Positions 16,491 through 24,483 are shown, numbered from the stretch's first letter. The stretch: DNA of 25,499 nucleotides from Ruminococcus sp. (GCA_020024635.1 JAHHTL010000033.1:1-25499), one strand, 5' to 3'. The notes: generated by a model from the letters alone, not told the origin. Program-made: numbers and translations.

Positions 16491-16514
16491 CAATAAAATA
16501 AATGTATTTTATTG
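16491..16514. promoter_or_regulatory. 24-bp palindrome upstream of the transporter genes
   Basis: CAATAAAATA (16491-16500), AATG, then TATTTTATTG (16505-16514) form a perfect 10-bp inverted repeat with a 4-base centre. It lies 49 bases before the ATG of the first transporter gene, in the region expected to hold its promoter. An operator, possibly for the neighbouring LysR protein, is inference. The 203-base stretch 16360-16562 also holds the start region of the Mur ligase operon; I found no convincing promoter for either direction. Confidence 0.55.
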
Positions 16515-16562
16515 AGCAACAAAAATATTGTATTCTACTCCTGTTGAAAAGGAGGAGTAAAT

Positions 16563-17135
16563 ATGAAAAAAAACGTAAATGCGAATACTTTATGGAACTT
16601 ATTTAAAGCGATGTTTGTATTAAGTTCCTGTACATTTGGTGGAGGATTCGTCATTGTATCACTTATGAAAAAAAAATTTGTCGATGAACTTCAATGGTTA
16701 GAGGAAGAAGAAATGTTAGATATCACAGCCATTACCCAGTCTTCCCCAGGTCCTTTGCCTGTAAATGCCTCTGTGATCATAGGCTATCGTATGGCTGGAA
16801 TTATGGGATCTTTCATTGCCGTTCTTGGAACAATTTTACCACCAATGATCATCATCTCATTGATCAGTTTATGCTACGAGCAATTTCGTACAAATCCAAT
16901 TATTGCAACCGCATTACGAGTAACAAGAGCCGGTGTGGCCGCTGTAATTGTAGATGTTACACTAAATTTAGCGAATAATATTATAAAAACGAAACATGTA
17001 TTTTATATTTCTTTGATGATTGTATGCTTTATCGCAGTTGTGCTCTTTAAAATCAGCGCAATGCTTATTATACTTTTCTGTTTGCTGATCGGCATCTTAA
17101 CTGCATTATTCTCTAATCGAAAGGGGGTAGCATAA
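16563..17135 (+). CDS. Chromate transporter family protein, N-terminal-type half (ChrA-like)
   Basis: A 190-residue membrane protein of the CHR family (PF02417). The diagnostic FGGGFVIVSLM loop (about 22-32), then DITAITQSSPGPLPVNASVIIGYRMAG (about 51-77), are followed by four further hydrophobic segments. Long ChrA proteins fuse two such domains; here each half is a separate gene. Members export chromate or other oxyanions, but many gut-bacterial pairs have no proven substrate. AAGGAGGAG lies 5 bases upstream of the ATG. The second half begins one base after this stop, so the two are translated together and probably assemble as a heteromer. The palindrome at 16491-16514 is a likely control site. 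Confidence 0.88.
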   Translation: MKKNVNANTLWNLFKAMFVLSSCTFGGGFVIVSLMKKKFVDELQWLEEEEMLDITAITQSSPGPLPVNASVIIGYRMAGIMGSFIAVLGTILPPMIIISLISLCYEQFRTNPIIATALRVTRAGVAAVIVDVTLNLANNIIKTKHVFYISLMIVCFIAVVLFKISAMLIILFCLLIGILTALFSNRKGVA

Positions 17136-17136
17136 C

Positions 17137-17691
17137 ATGATATGGATCTTGTTTTTTGCATTCATCCAGGTGGGATTATTTAGTGTAGGTGGTGGATATG
17201 CTGCCATACCACTTATCCAAGATCAGATTGTAAATATTCACAAACTTATGACAATCGAACAATTTAGTGATTTAATTACAATTGCAGAGATGACTCCTGG
17301 CCCAATTTCCATCAATTCCTCTACTTTTGTAGGAATGCAATTGGGAGGAATTCCAGGTGTATTGATTTGTACAATCGGGTGTATTATCCCTTCCTTTATT
17401 ATTTGTCTTTTACTGGCTCACTTTTATTATAAATATCGCAATTTCAACGGCGTTCAAATCGTACTATCATCCATGCGTCCTGCTGTCGTTTCCCTAATTG
17501 GATCGGCTGGTCTTTCTATTTTGTTGATTGGTATTTTCAAAGATGGGATCATTGGTGTTGAAAATATCCAATACATTGAAACCATCCTATTTGCCGTTTG
17601 CATATTTCTACTAAGAAAGTATAAAGCAAATCCCATTCTGATTATCTTGGGAAGTGGATGCGTCGGAACGATCTTATACTTGTTGTTCTAA
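17137..17691 (+). CDS. Chromate transporter family protein, second half (ChrA-like)
   Basis: A 184-residue CHR-family membrane protein with FSVGGGYAAIPLIQDQI (about 15-31) and EMTPGPISINSSTFVGMQLGG (about 51-71), paralogous to the first half. AAGGGGG is about 9 bases before its ATG. Its last 18 bases overlap, tail to tail, the 3' end of the LysR gene on the other strand, leaving no room for a terminator between the two convergent genes. The substrate is not visible in the sequence. Confidence 0.88.
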   Translation: MIWILFFAFIQVGLFSVGGGYAAIPLIQDQIVNIHKLMTIEQFSDLITIAEMTPGPISINSSTFVGMQLGGIPGVLICTIGCIIPSFIICLLLAHFYYKYRNFNGVQIVLSSMRPAVVSLIGSAGLSILLIGIFKDGIIGVENIQYIETILFAVCIFLLRKYKANPILIILGSGCVGTILYLLF

Positions 17692-18549
17692 AAGATGAAA
17701 GAACACTTTCATTTCTTTTGAAACATACTTATCTTTGTGGTAAATAAGACGAATCGAGCGTTTAAATTGTTTCGTTGGAAAAGGGAGTATTTGTAGTACT
17801 CCTTTTTTTAATTCTTCTTCAATCATCATCTTTGACAAAATTGAAATCCCATCGGTATACATTAATGCCTGTTTGATGGCTTCTACACCACTGCAGGAAT
17901 AATTCGTCATTAATGTAACGCCTTGTTTTTTTAAGTACAATTCCAGTTGGTTTCTCTTCCTGCTCCCATCTTCCCTAGCAATAAATGCATAGCGTTCCAA
18001 ATCTTGTGCCTCGATCTTTCGTTTTGTAAAAATGGGATGATTTACTCTTGCTACCAAAACAAGTTCATCCTCTCCAATTTCTTTTACAATCAGATTTTTA
18101 TTTTCTACATATCCCTCTACAATTGCAAGATCAAGTTCATAATTTTCTATCTTACTTTCAATCAAACTGGTATTATTCACCAAGGCTTCGTAAGTAAAAT
18201 CATTTAATTCTAATTTTAGCTTCTGAATATACTTTGGAAGCAGACAGGTACCAACACTTAAAGAAGCACCAATCCGAAGATGATTCTGCTTTCCTTTTCG
18301 TGTGATTTCCTCCTCCATCTCCTCATACATTTCTAAGATTTTTAAGGCACGAACCTGCATTTCCTTCCCAATGGAAGACAGATAAAGTCTGTGATTTATC
18401 CGTTCAAATAATTGCACCTGATAATATTTTTCCAATTCTGTAATTGCTTTTGAAATCGCCGGCTGTGATAAATTCAAAGCTTGGGCTGCCGCGTAAGTCG
18501 TTTTCTCACGACAAACTGCAAGAAAAATTTCCAAATGATGTAATGTCAT
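17674..18549 (-). CDS. LysR-family transcriptional regulator
   Basis: A 291-residue LysR-type protein. The N-terminal winged helix-turn-helix is MTLHHLEIFLAVCREKTTYA followed by AAQALNLSQPAISKAITELEKYYQVQLFER (about 1-52). The rest is a two-lobed effector domain (LRIGASLSVGTCLLPKYIQ, LDLAIVEGYV, ILSKMMIEEELKKGVL). I start at ATG 18549, with AGGAGG 4 bases upstream; an extension to 18570 adds seven residues without a better site. It diverges from the VOC gene and converges on the transporter pair, so either could be its target. LysR proteins next to ChrA-like pairs are common in Clostridia. Confidence 0.9.
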   Translation of the reverse strand: MTLHHLEIFLAVCREKTTYAAAQALNLSQPAISKAITELEKYYQVQLFERINHRLYLSSIGKEMQVRALKILEMYEEMEEEITRKGKQNHLRIGASLSVGTCLLPKYIQKLKLELNDFTYEALVNNTSLIESKIENYELDLAIVEGYVENKNLIVKEIGEDELVLVARVNHPIFTKRKIEAQDLERYAFIAREDGSRKRNQLELYLKKQGVTLMTNYSCSGVEAIKQALMYTDGISILSKMMIEEELKKGVLQILPFPTKQFKRSIRLIYHKDKYVSKEMKVFFHLLEQQV

Positions 18550-18646
18550 ACTTCCTCCTATTTCAAACAATATATATCATCATATACGGAATATAAAATA
18601 AATACAAGAGAATAAATATTCCCCAGAAAACACGCTCAAATTTTCA

Positions 18647-18675
18647 TTGACATCCCCCCAAAAAACACTTATACT
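18647..18675 (+). promoter_or_regulatory. Promoter of the VOC gene
   Basis: A perfect TTGACA (18647-18652) is followed after 17 bases by TATACT (18670-18675). Transcription would start near 18682, giving an 85-base leader that opens with the 18688-18722 inverted repeat. Confidence 0.85.
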
Positions 18676-18687
18676 TTTCAGATAATC

Positions 18688-18722
18688 TCAAACATGACCA
18701 CCGTTTCAGAATGCATGTTTGA
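18688..18722. promoter_or_regulatory. Inverted repeat in the VOC leader
   Basis: TCAAACATG (18688-18696) and CATGTTTGA (18714-18722) are perfect 9-bp arms separated by 17 bases. They begin about 6 bases after the predicted transcription start. This could be a bipartite operator or an RNA hairpin. A second dyad, GAATAAATATTC (18610-18621), lies upstream of the -35. Neither is assigned to a specific regulator. Confidence 0.5.
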
Positions 18723-18767
18723 TTTACAAATTTATAAAAGATATGTCATTGACAGAAAGGAAACATT

Positions 18768-19220
18768 ATGACTGGACAAATTTACCACGTAGGACTTACT
18801 GTATCGGATTTGGATCGTTCCATCGAATTTTACCGTGATATTTTAGGGCTGAAATTTATAGGTGAAATAATCATGGACGGAAAAGAAACAGAAGCCTTAT
18901 TTCAAAGAAAAGGCTGCCGAGCAAGAGTTGCTTATTTAAATGGATCTGATGAACTTCATATGCCACCTGTAGAATTGATTCAATTTTTAGATATGGAGAT
19001 TCAAAATAAGGATTCCGATCTTTTTCACACTTCGATTTCTGAACTTTGCTTTTATACAAATGATATTGATAAAATATATAATCATTTACAAGAACATCAT
19101 GTAGAATGCTTGTCTGCTCCTCAAGATTTTGATTTCACTGCAAGCGGATTTGGAAAAAGTCGTGCCTTTTATTTTAAAGATAAGGACGGCATCATTTTAG
19201 AAATGATGCAGCCCTTATAA
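18768..19220 (+). CDS. VOC-family protein (glyoxalase/dioxygenase fold)
   Basis: A 150-residue protein with two beta-alpha-beta-beta-beta modules of the vicinal oxygen chelate superfamily. Module 1 begins IYHVGLTVSDLDRSIEFYRDILGLKF; module 2 contains ELCFYTNDIDKIYNHLQ and ends FKDKDGIILEMMQPL. Candidate metal ligands are His7, Glu69 and Glu145. The position usually held by the second His reads Glu92 (SISELCFY). The superfamily includes lactoylglutathione lyases, extradiol dioxygenases and fosfomycin/bleomycin resistance proteins; I cannot choose among them. GAAAGGAAAC stands just upstream of the ATG. The gene has a strong promoter, diverges from the LysR gene, and ends 4 bases from the convergent zinc-ribbon gene. 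Confidence 0.85.
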   Translation: MTGQIYHVGLTVSDLDRSIEFYRDILGLKFIGEIIMDGKETEALFQRKGCRARVAYLNGSDELHMPPVELIQFLDMEIQNKDSDLFHTSISELCFYTNDIDKIYNHLQEHHVECLSAPQDFDFTASGFGKSRAFYFKDKDGIILEMMQPL

Positions 19221-19224
19221 GTCA

Positions 19225-19743
19225 TCAGAATCCGTATCTATCTTTTATCTCTTCATATTGTTGCCGTTTAAGTTCCTCTACTTTCTTTTGATTTTGCAGA
19301 TGCAGAAAATAAATTGGGATACTCATGATCATCATAATAAGGAACCCTCCGATAGCCATTTGAATGAAAGTGCGTATCCCTATCCTAAACAGAGATTTTT
19401 GCAGTTTCCCTGTAATTTCATTGATGTTAAGCACCTCTGCGTATATTGTCCTCTTACAATGAGGACAATATACTTTCTTCGCATAATATTTATATTCAGG
19501 TTCCCGAACAAGTACCGGCCCTGTTCTTTTTGTTTTCGTCACTTTCTTTGACTTTTCTCCCCAATATTTGCTAAGCTCTGACGCATCTACTTCATAAATC
19601 GTACCACAAGTTTCACATCTTACTTGTCCTTTTACTCCACTTTCTGCAACCATTTTAGTACCATTTTTTTTAAATTGCACCGCGGAATATAAAAGCCATC
19701 CTATCAATGCCAACGCCATAATTATAAGAATCAGTAACTCCAT
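19225..19743 (-). CDS. Membrane protein with split zinc ribbon (unknown function)
   Basis: I do not recognise a named family. The 172-residue protein has an N-terminal membrane segment (about 3-21), then a soluble part with two CxxC knuckles, Cys43/Cys46 (RCETCGTIYEVD) and Cys93/Cys96 (YCPHCKRTIYAEV). These would form one zinc ribbon with a 46-residue basic insert (KSKKVTKTKRTGPVLVREPEYKYYAKK). A second membrane segment (about 126-148) and a charged helical tail follow. The start is 2 bases after the end of a possible 38-residue ORF, and AAGGAG lies 13 bases upstream. It probably belongs to the adhesin operon. A perfect 13-bp inverted repeat lies exactly on the second CxxC codons. Confidence 0.8.
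   Translation of the reverse strand: MELLILIIMALALIGWLLYSAVQFKKNGTKMVAESGVKGQVRCETCGTIYEVDASELSKYWGEKSKKVTKTKRTGPVLVREPEYKYYAKKVYCPHCKRTIYAEVLNINEITGKLQKSLFRIGIRTFIQMAIGGFLIMMIMSIPIYFLHLQNQKKVEELKRQQYEEIKDRYGF
19441..19473. repeat. Perfect 13-bp inverted repeat inside the zinc-ribbon codons
   Basis: GTATATTGTCCTC (19441-19453) and GAGGACAATATAC (19461-19473) are exact reverse complements around a 7-base loop. It covers the codons of VYCPHCKRTIY in the zinc-ribbon gene. No T-run follows on either strand, so it is not a standard terminator. Confidence 0.9.
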
Positions 19744-19745
19744 AA

Positions 19746-19862
19746 TTATCTACCTTCTCCTTTCTCTGCCTTCTTACGAACCCAGTGGAACACTCCTGTC
19801 ACCAATAATAGTCTGAACAGAATTTCCAATACCAACGTAACCTTGATCTGAATCAATCTCAA
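19746..19862 (-). CDS. Possible small membrane peptide (38 residues)
   Basis: A TTG-started ORF between the adhesin gene and the zinc-ribbon gene, ending TAA 2 bases before the next ATG. The peptide has a hydrophobic stretch VTLVLEILFRLLLVTGVF followed by a strongly positive tail (RKKAEKGEGR), the pattern of a single-pass membrane peptide with the basic end inside. The TTG has only a weak GAGAG upstream, and an overlapping ATG-started 31-codon frame competes for the same DNA. Coupling to the adhesin stop (19870-19872) is possible. The reality of this gene is uncertain. Confidence 0.35.
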   Translation of the reverse strand: MRLIQIKVTLVLEILFRLLLVTGVFHWVRKKAEKGEGR

Positions 19863-19869
19863 GTTTCAT

Positions 19870-22800
19870 TTAAACTCTCTTTCGATAAAAGGATATCAAA
19901 TATCCCCCTATCGCACTTAGGATCATTATCGTTCCTAGTAAGAAAAATGGAGTAATCCCGTGTCCCCCCGTTTCAGGAAGCCGCACACCCGTCATATTCA
20001 CACACTTTACTTCATAAGGAACTCCTGTATTAAATCCAAGGTCCACCGTAATGTGATTTCCTGAAGTACCATTCATAGACACTGCATATCCTTTATGCTC
20101 CACCTCTTCTACAAGTACCTGTATCCCTACTGGTAATTTACGCATAACAATGCTTTCTCCATGCTTGAGTTCTAACTCTGCAACATAATCTTCTCCATTC
20201 GGTTCAAAGTTTAACTTGGAATAGGATACCTTTCCATCTGCAAACATTTTCTTTACTGGAATATCTTTCAAAGAAACAGCACCCGGCTTTTGTATCGTCA
20301 CCTTAAATGGAAAGGATCTTTCCTTATCCTCTGGCAAAGGACCACCGTCCTGCTGATCGGTACGTTTCACCTCTTTTGAAATCAAAAGTGTACCTTCTTC
20401 TTTTAAATTGCTTCGGTTCTCGCAGATTACCTGTACTACCTGTTTCGGATCTATCGGACTTGTCACCATCATTTTATCGTTGATAATCGTATCTTTTCCT
20501 TTTTCCCAAAAACGAACCTCATAATGTTCATCCTGTGCCGCTTCAAAGACCTCTTGAACTTGTAATGCCTTTCCTTCCGGCAAATCTTGAATTACAACAA
20601 TCTCACCGGGATAAAGAGAAAGCGTCCCTTCATAACTTCCATCCGTTCCTGGTTTCAATACAATGGTTTCCTCTCTTCCTTGCGCCCGTGTGACGGTAGG
20701 AGCCCCATAATAGGTCGCGTGCACTGAAAGTTTTCCTTCAGAATTGGTATAATCTTGAATTCGGAACCTAAACTGGAACGCTGTGTTTGGTGGAACGACG
20801 CCTTCCGTCTTCTTCATAAGGACAAAAGAACCATTTGGCATTACCACTGGATCTCCTGTGTTGTTAATGGTGATATAATGCTGGCTGCCAGCTTTAATCC
20901 CTGTCTTATTTTCAATTTCCTGTCCCGTTTCGTTGAGGAATGTTTCCCCTCTAATACTGGACTTTCCTTCATAGGTTGTGGTATATACAACTTTGTCTTC
21001 CATATTTAGGACTTCTGAAACACGATACTTCGTGCCTGGCAACACATGTAAATGAATACTTTGTCCATGCTGAATCGAAATGAGTCCATTGTCTGATTTT
21101 TTCAAATGCAGCTTATCACTTTCTGGAAGTGTTTCTCCCGGTTTGATCACTCTGTCATTCAAAATCCAATACTCCGCACCTTCTGGGAGGGGATTCCAAG
21201 TCTGATCCTTGTTGTTCCACAGTTCTACTTTGATCGCAAATGGCACTCCAAGAATGGGATTTCCCTTGCCGTTCTTCGCATTCTTAATAATATTCAGACC
21301 AGCTAAATTTCCAACATCATTTTCAAAGTCAATCCAGTTAAACTCATTGAATATTCCCGTGTCAACTGCAACCTGATAAGCCCGCTCATCGGTATCGGGG
21401 AGATTTACTATTTCGACATTTGTCTTTGTTTTTTCTGTATGCAACTCCACTGCTAGATTGTTGTCTTTATAATCATACAATGGTGGAACCAATTTTCTTA
21501 TTTTTCCAGATACTTCATCCTTGATCTCCATACAAGTGTTCGGCTTTTCTTCCGACCCACTCCATGCAGTCACTTTTGGGGTAACCGTTCCATCCTGCAA
21601 AATCTCGCTGACGTAAATATCTATTTTCTCCTCTTCCGTTGCACCGCTATGCTTTAGATCAATGGCTCCCGAAAAATCCGCACGCTCTCCTGCACGTAGC
21701 CAAAATCGACCTTTCTCATCCGTCATCCCAGCATCTAGCAATTGTCCACCAGTAATCGGATCTGCTCCTGGTTTCCACGAAATTCTTTGATATGTAGCAT
21801 AAGCCAGAGGCTTTCGTACTCCTTTAAATTCCGTTTCTGCCTGAAACTGATACCACATATGTTCGGTTGAAGCGCCCTCCTTTTCCGGTGTTCTCTTTCC
21901 AACAATCAATTCATGCTCTACTGGAACCAAATTGAATCGAATTTCGCAATTAGAAGCGCCTTTCCCACGCTCTAAATAGAAAAACTTAAAATGATGTTGT
22001 GAAAATTTACCAAAACCGGCAGCTTCACGCGCCTTTTTTAGCTCATCATCTGTCATTTGGTTTGGATCCCCTTCGATATTATACAGATTCTTCTGGTATC
22101 TGCCACTATTTGGTGTAGGTGGGGCATTCGTAATAACTTCCCCTGTTCTAAAATTAATTCTTCCACCATATCGATCATGGATTCCTCCTAAGTCAAGAAC
22201 CAACTTATTATCAATAAAAATCCAAACATCATCATCTCCATTAAACTCGAAAATCATATCACGCAGACCTGTATGTCCTCCATCTGCATCGGCAACCATT
22301 CCACCAGGTGGTATTGTAAACATTGCTTCCATGGTCATGCCAAAATGAAATTCCTTATTTGTAGGTTTATTATTTTCTTTTGGTTTATTTGCGTTGGCAT
22401 ATGTATCAAATGGTAAGAATTTTGCATTATCCCCTGTACCTTTATATCCGGGCAATGCCGGTTGTTCATACACAAGAAAATCTCCTCCATCCGAATCCTT
22501 GACATTCTCTCCACCAGTTCCATTTTCTGGAATAACAGTAGCAAAATTGGCCATGGAATCATAATGGTAGTATCCATCCTTATCTAACAAAAAAAGGGAA
22601 TCTAAATTTGTATGCACACTTTTTACTTGTCCGGTAGACAACTGTTCCCTACATTTTGCAGGATCGAAAAGATAATCTAGCGATTCTCCTTCTACTGTAG
22701 GATAACCTTCCACTAGTGTATCTCCAACAATTCCTTTAAAGATTCCTCCATCTTTCCCTGTCCAATTGTTGTATGCTTTCTCTTTGGATCCTTCTGGTAA

Positions 22801-24423
22801 AAATTGCAAATTGTGATTACGATTTATGCTGGCATTGTAGTTAAAGAGGTTGATCTTCATACCTTTGTCTCTAGTTGGTACCGCAGTTACTTTTTCGGGA
22901 TTCTCTGTCTTTATCTTTCGATACATCAGTTTCAGTGGTTCTTCTTCTGTTATTAAAATTTTCTTTCCCTCTAAAGTCACCCCATACGGTTTTCTATCAG
23001 ATCGAATCACTTTAACTACTTGATTATCATAGGTGGGTGCACCAACATATGCTTTTCCGCAGAAGAAATAGGTATTACTCTTTGGCATCCCCTCAATATT
23101 GCCAATTTCCAATTCCGTCCCTACATATTCGATCACATCTGGATTTCTTCCGTTTGGCGAATCCGCAGCGCTAAGTGGAATTTCATTTTCCCCAAAGATT
23201 CCGGCATCATCCATATATTTCACGTTAATATCGGTTACTTTACGATAGACCACTCGAATAAAATCGGAAGGATCACTTTCCCCTTCCATTAGGAAGTTTG
23301 GCTGAGTCGGAAATTCCACTTTCAAGTTACGATCCTTATCTTTTGTATAATAATACCATTTGTTATTTTCTCGTCTTATGCCATAAATCTGTCTGTCGTA
23401 CTTACCATTTATCATGAGAAATGCTTTCCCATCATACTTATAACCAGAAATCGCATCATGTTCATCACTCATAAACATCTTGCTAAAACTCGCATTTGGT
23501 TTATATTGCTCTGTCCACATAATATCAGCAGGCTTATCGTCTGCAATCAATTCCTGTCCATATTCATCCACGCATTCTATTCTGATTTTCAAATTTGGCC
23601 ATCCAGAAGATGTAATCGTATAAATAGAAAAACTTTCTGTTGGGAAAGTAGCAATGTAGGACTGTGTGTTTGTATTTTGCGTCAATACGCTCTTTTCTAC
23701 GTCCAAAATTTCTTCTTTCGAGGGTTCGATTTCTTTATGGTGTTGAATCTGAATACTTTTGGGATCTACTTCCTCTGACAATAGATTTCCAAAATCAATG
23801 GAGACATAAACCGGAGCAGTTGGTTCTATTTCTTTCCCTGTTTCATCGATCAAGGAAATATCCAGTGCCTCTAAATTGTCATAAACAACTGCTTCCTCTT
23901 TTACTCTCTGCTCTGCCTCCGCAAATAATTCACTTGAATCATCCAACAATTCTACTTTTAATTCTACCTCTTTGGGAATCGCATCTGGCTGAGAGAAGAG
24001 ATACACAATTCCCTCTTCTTTAAATTGTGCTGTCCGCACTTCTGTATAATTGCCAGGAATCTCTCTACGCAGTTGTTCCAATACTGTTTTCTGCGTAGCA
24101 GATAGCTTAGTTAGAGGACTATTTTCAGCTTCTTTCACTTCGTAACACTTCTCACTATGGGTATGCTCTTCCTGTGAACATACCAATTCTGTTGTTTGGC
24201 ATGTTTCATTATGAACGTGGTTTTCATCCTCTTCCAAATTACAAACGAGTTTGTACTCATAACAATCCTCCGTATGAGTATGTTCTTTGATTCCACAAAT
24301 TATTTCCCCACTCATTGTCCTTGCCGGTTGCACCAAAATCCACACAATCCCTATGGAAATCATCAAAGCAAACACGGTGATCCAAGCACAAAATTTCTTT
24401 TTATTATAATTTTCTATATCCAT
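19870..24423 (-). CDS. LPXTG-anchored fibro-slime/SpaA-type surface adhesin
   Basis: A 1517-residue surface protein. A signal/membrane segment (about 10-32) is followed by three Cys/His repeats (43-94: CGIKEHTHTEDCY, CNLEEDENHVHNETC, CSQEEHTHSEKCY). A region of about 100-275 is beta-rich and ends SFSIYTITSSG. A fibro-slime (PA14-like) domain (about 690-835) contains EFNGDDDVWIFIDNKLVLDL and GGIHDRYGGRINF. Several Cna-B/SpaA-like beta-sandwich modules (about 840-1475) follow. The protein ends with LPETG (1482-1486), a hydrophobic stretch and RKRV, so a sortase would attach it to peptidoglycan. Such proteins act as adhesins or pilus-like components in gut Clostridia; the ligand is unknown. AAGGAG precedes the ATG by about 4 bases. 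No sortase gene is in the window. Confidence 0.92.
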   Translation of the reverse strand: MDIENYNKKKFCAWITVFALMISIGIVWILVQPARTMSGEIICGIKEHTHTEDCYEYKLVCNLEEDENHVHNETCQTTELVCSQEEHTHSEKCYEVKEAENSPLTKLSATQKTVLEQLRREIPGNYTEVRTAQFKEEGIVYLFSQPDAIPKEVELKVELLDDSSELFAEAEQRVKEEAVVYDNLEALDISLIDETGKEIEPTAPVYVSIDFGNLLSEEVDPKSIQIQHHKEIEPSKEEILDVEKSVLTQNTNTQSYIATFPTESFSIYTITSSGWPNLKIRIECVDEYGQELIADDKPADIMWTEQYKPNASFSKMFMSDEHDAISGYKYDGKAFLMINGKYDRQIYGIRRENNKWYYYTKDKDRNLKVEFPTQPNFLMEGESDPSDFIRVVYRKVTDINVKYMDDAGIFGENEIPLSAADSPNGRNPDVIEYVGTELEIGNIEGMPKSNTYFFCGKAYVGAPTYDNQVVKVIRSDRKPYGVTLEGKKILITEEEPLKLMYRKIKTENPEKVTAVPTRDKGMKINLFNYNASINRNHNLQFLPEGSKEKAYNNWTGKDGGIFKGIVGDTLVEGYPTVEGESLDYLFDPAKCREQLSTGQVKSVHTNLDSLFLLDKDGYYHYDSMANFATVIPENGTGGENVKDSDGGDFLVYEQPALPGYKGTGDNAKFLPFDTYANANKPKENNKPTNKEFHFGMTMEAMFTIPPGGMVADADGGHTGLRDMIFEFNGDDDVWIFIDNKLVLDLGGIHDRYGGRINFRTGEVITNAPPTPNSGRYQKNLYNIEGDPNQMTDDELKKAREAAGFGKFSQHHFKFFYLERGKGASNCEIRFNLVPVEHELIVGKRTPEKEGASTEHMWYQFQAETEFKGVRKPLAYATYQRISWKPGADPITGGQLLDAGMTDEKGRFWLRAGERADFSGAIDLKHSGATEEEKIDIYVSEILQDGTVTPKVTAWSGSEEKPNTCMEIKDEVSGKIRKLVPPLYDYKDNNLAVELHTEKTKTNVEIVNLPDTDERAYQVAVDTGIFNEFNWIDFENDVGNLAGLNIIKNAKNGKGNPILGVPFAIKVELWNNKDQTWNPLPEGAEYWILNDRVIKPGETLPESDKLHLKKSDNGLISIQHGQSIHLHVLPGTKYRVSEVLNMEDKVVYTTTYEGKSSIRGETFLNETGQEIENKTGIKAGSQHYITINNTGDPVVMPNGSFVLMKKTEGVVPPNTAFQFRFRIQDYTNSEGKLSVHATYYGAPTVTRAQGREETIVLKPGTDGSYEGTLSLYPGEIVVIQDLPEGKALQVQEVFEAAQDEHYEVRFWEKGKDTIINDKMMVTSPIDPKQVVQVICENRSNLKEEGTLLISKEVKRTDQQDGGPLPEDKERSFPFKVTIQKPGAVSLKDIPVKKMFADGKVSYSKLNFEPNGEDYVAELELKHGESIVMRKLPVGIQVLVEEVEHKGYAVSMNGTSGNHITVDLGFNTGVPYEVKCVNMTGVRLPETGGHGITPFFLLGTIMILSAIGGYLISFYRKRV

Positions 24424-24438
24424 GCCTCTCCTTTGCTC

Positions 24439-24467
24439 TACATATCGCGTTTTACTAAACTCGTCAA
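24439..24467 (-). promoter_or_regulatory. Candidate proximal promoter of the adhesin gene
   Basis: On the minus strand TTGACG (24462-24467) is followed after 17 bases by TATGTA (24439-24444), giving a very short leader of about 10 bases to the ATG at 24423. Its closeness to the ribosome site makes it the less likely of two candidates. Confidence 0.4.
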
Positions 24468-24483
24468 ACTATTTTCGGTTCGC

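Noticed and set aside
19774..19869. 31-codon ATG-started ORF directly after the adhesin stop
   Set aside because: It overlaps the more convincing TTG-started membrane-peptide frame and its translation has no membrane segment or motif; kept only as a competing possibility.
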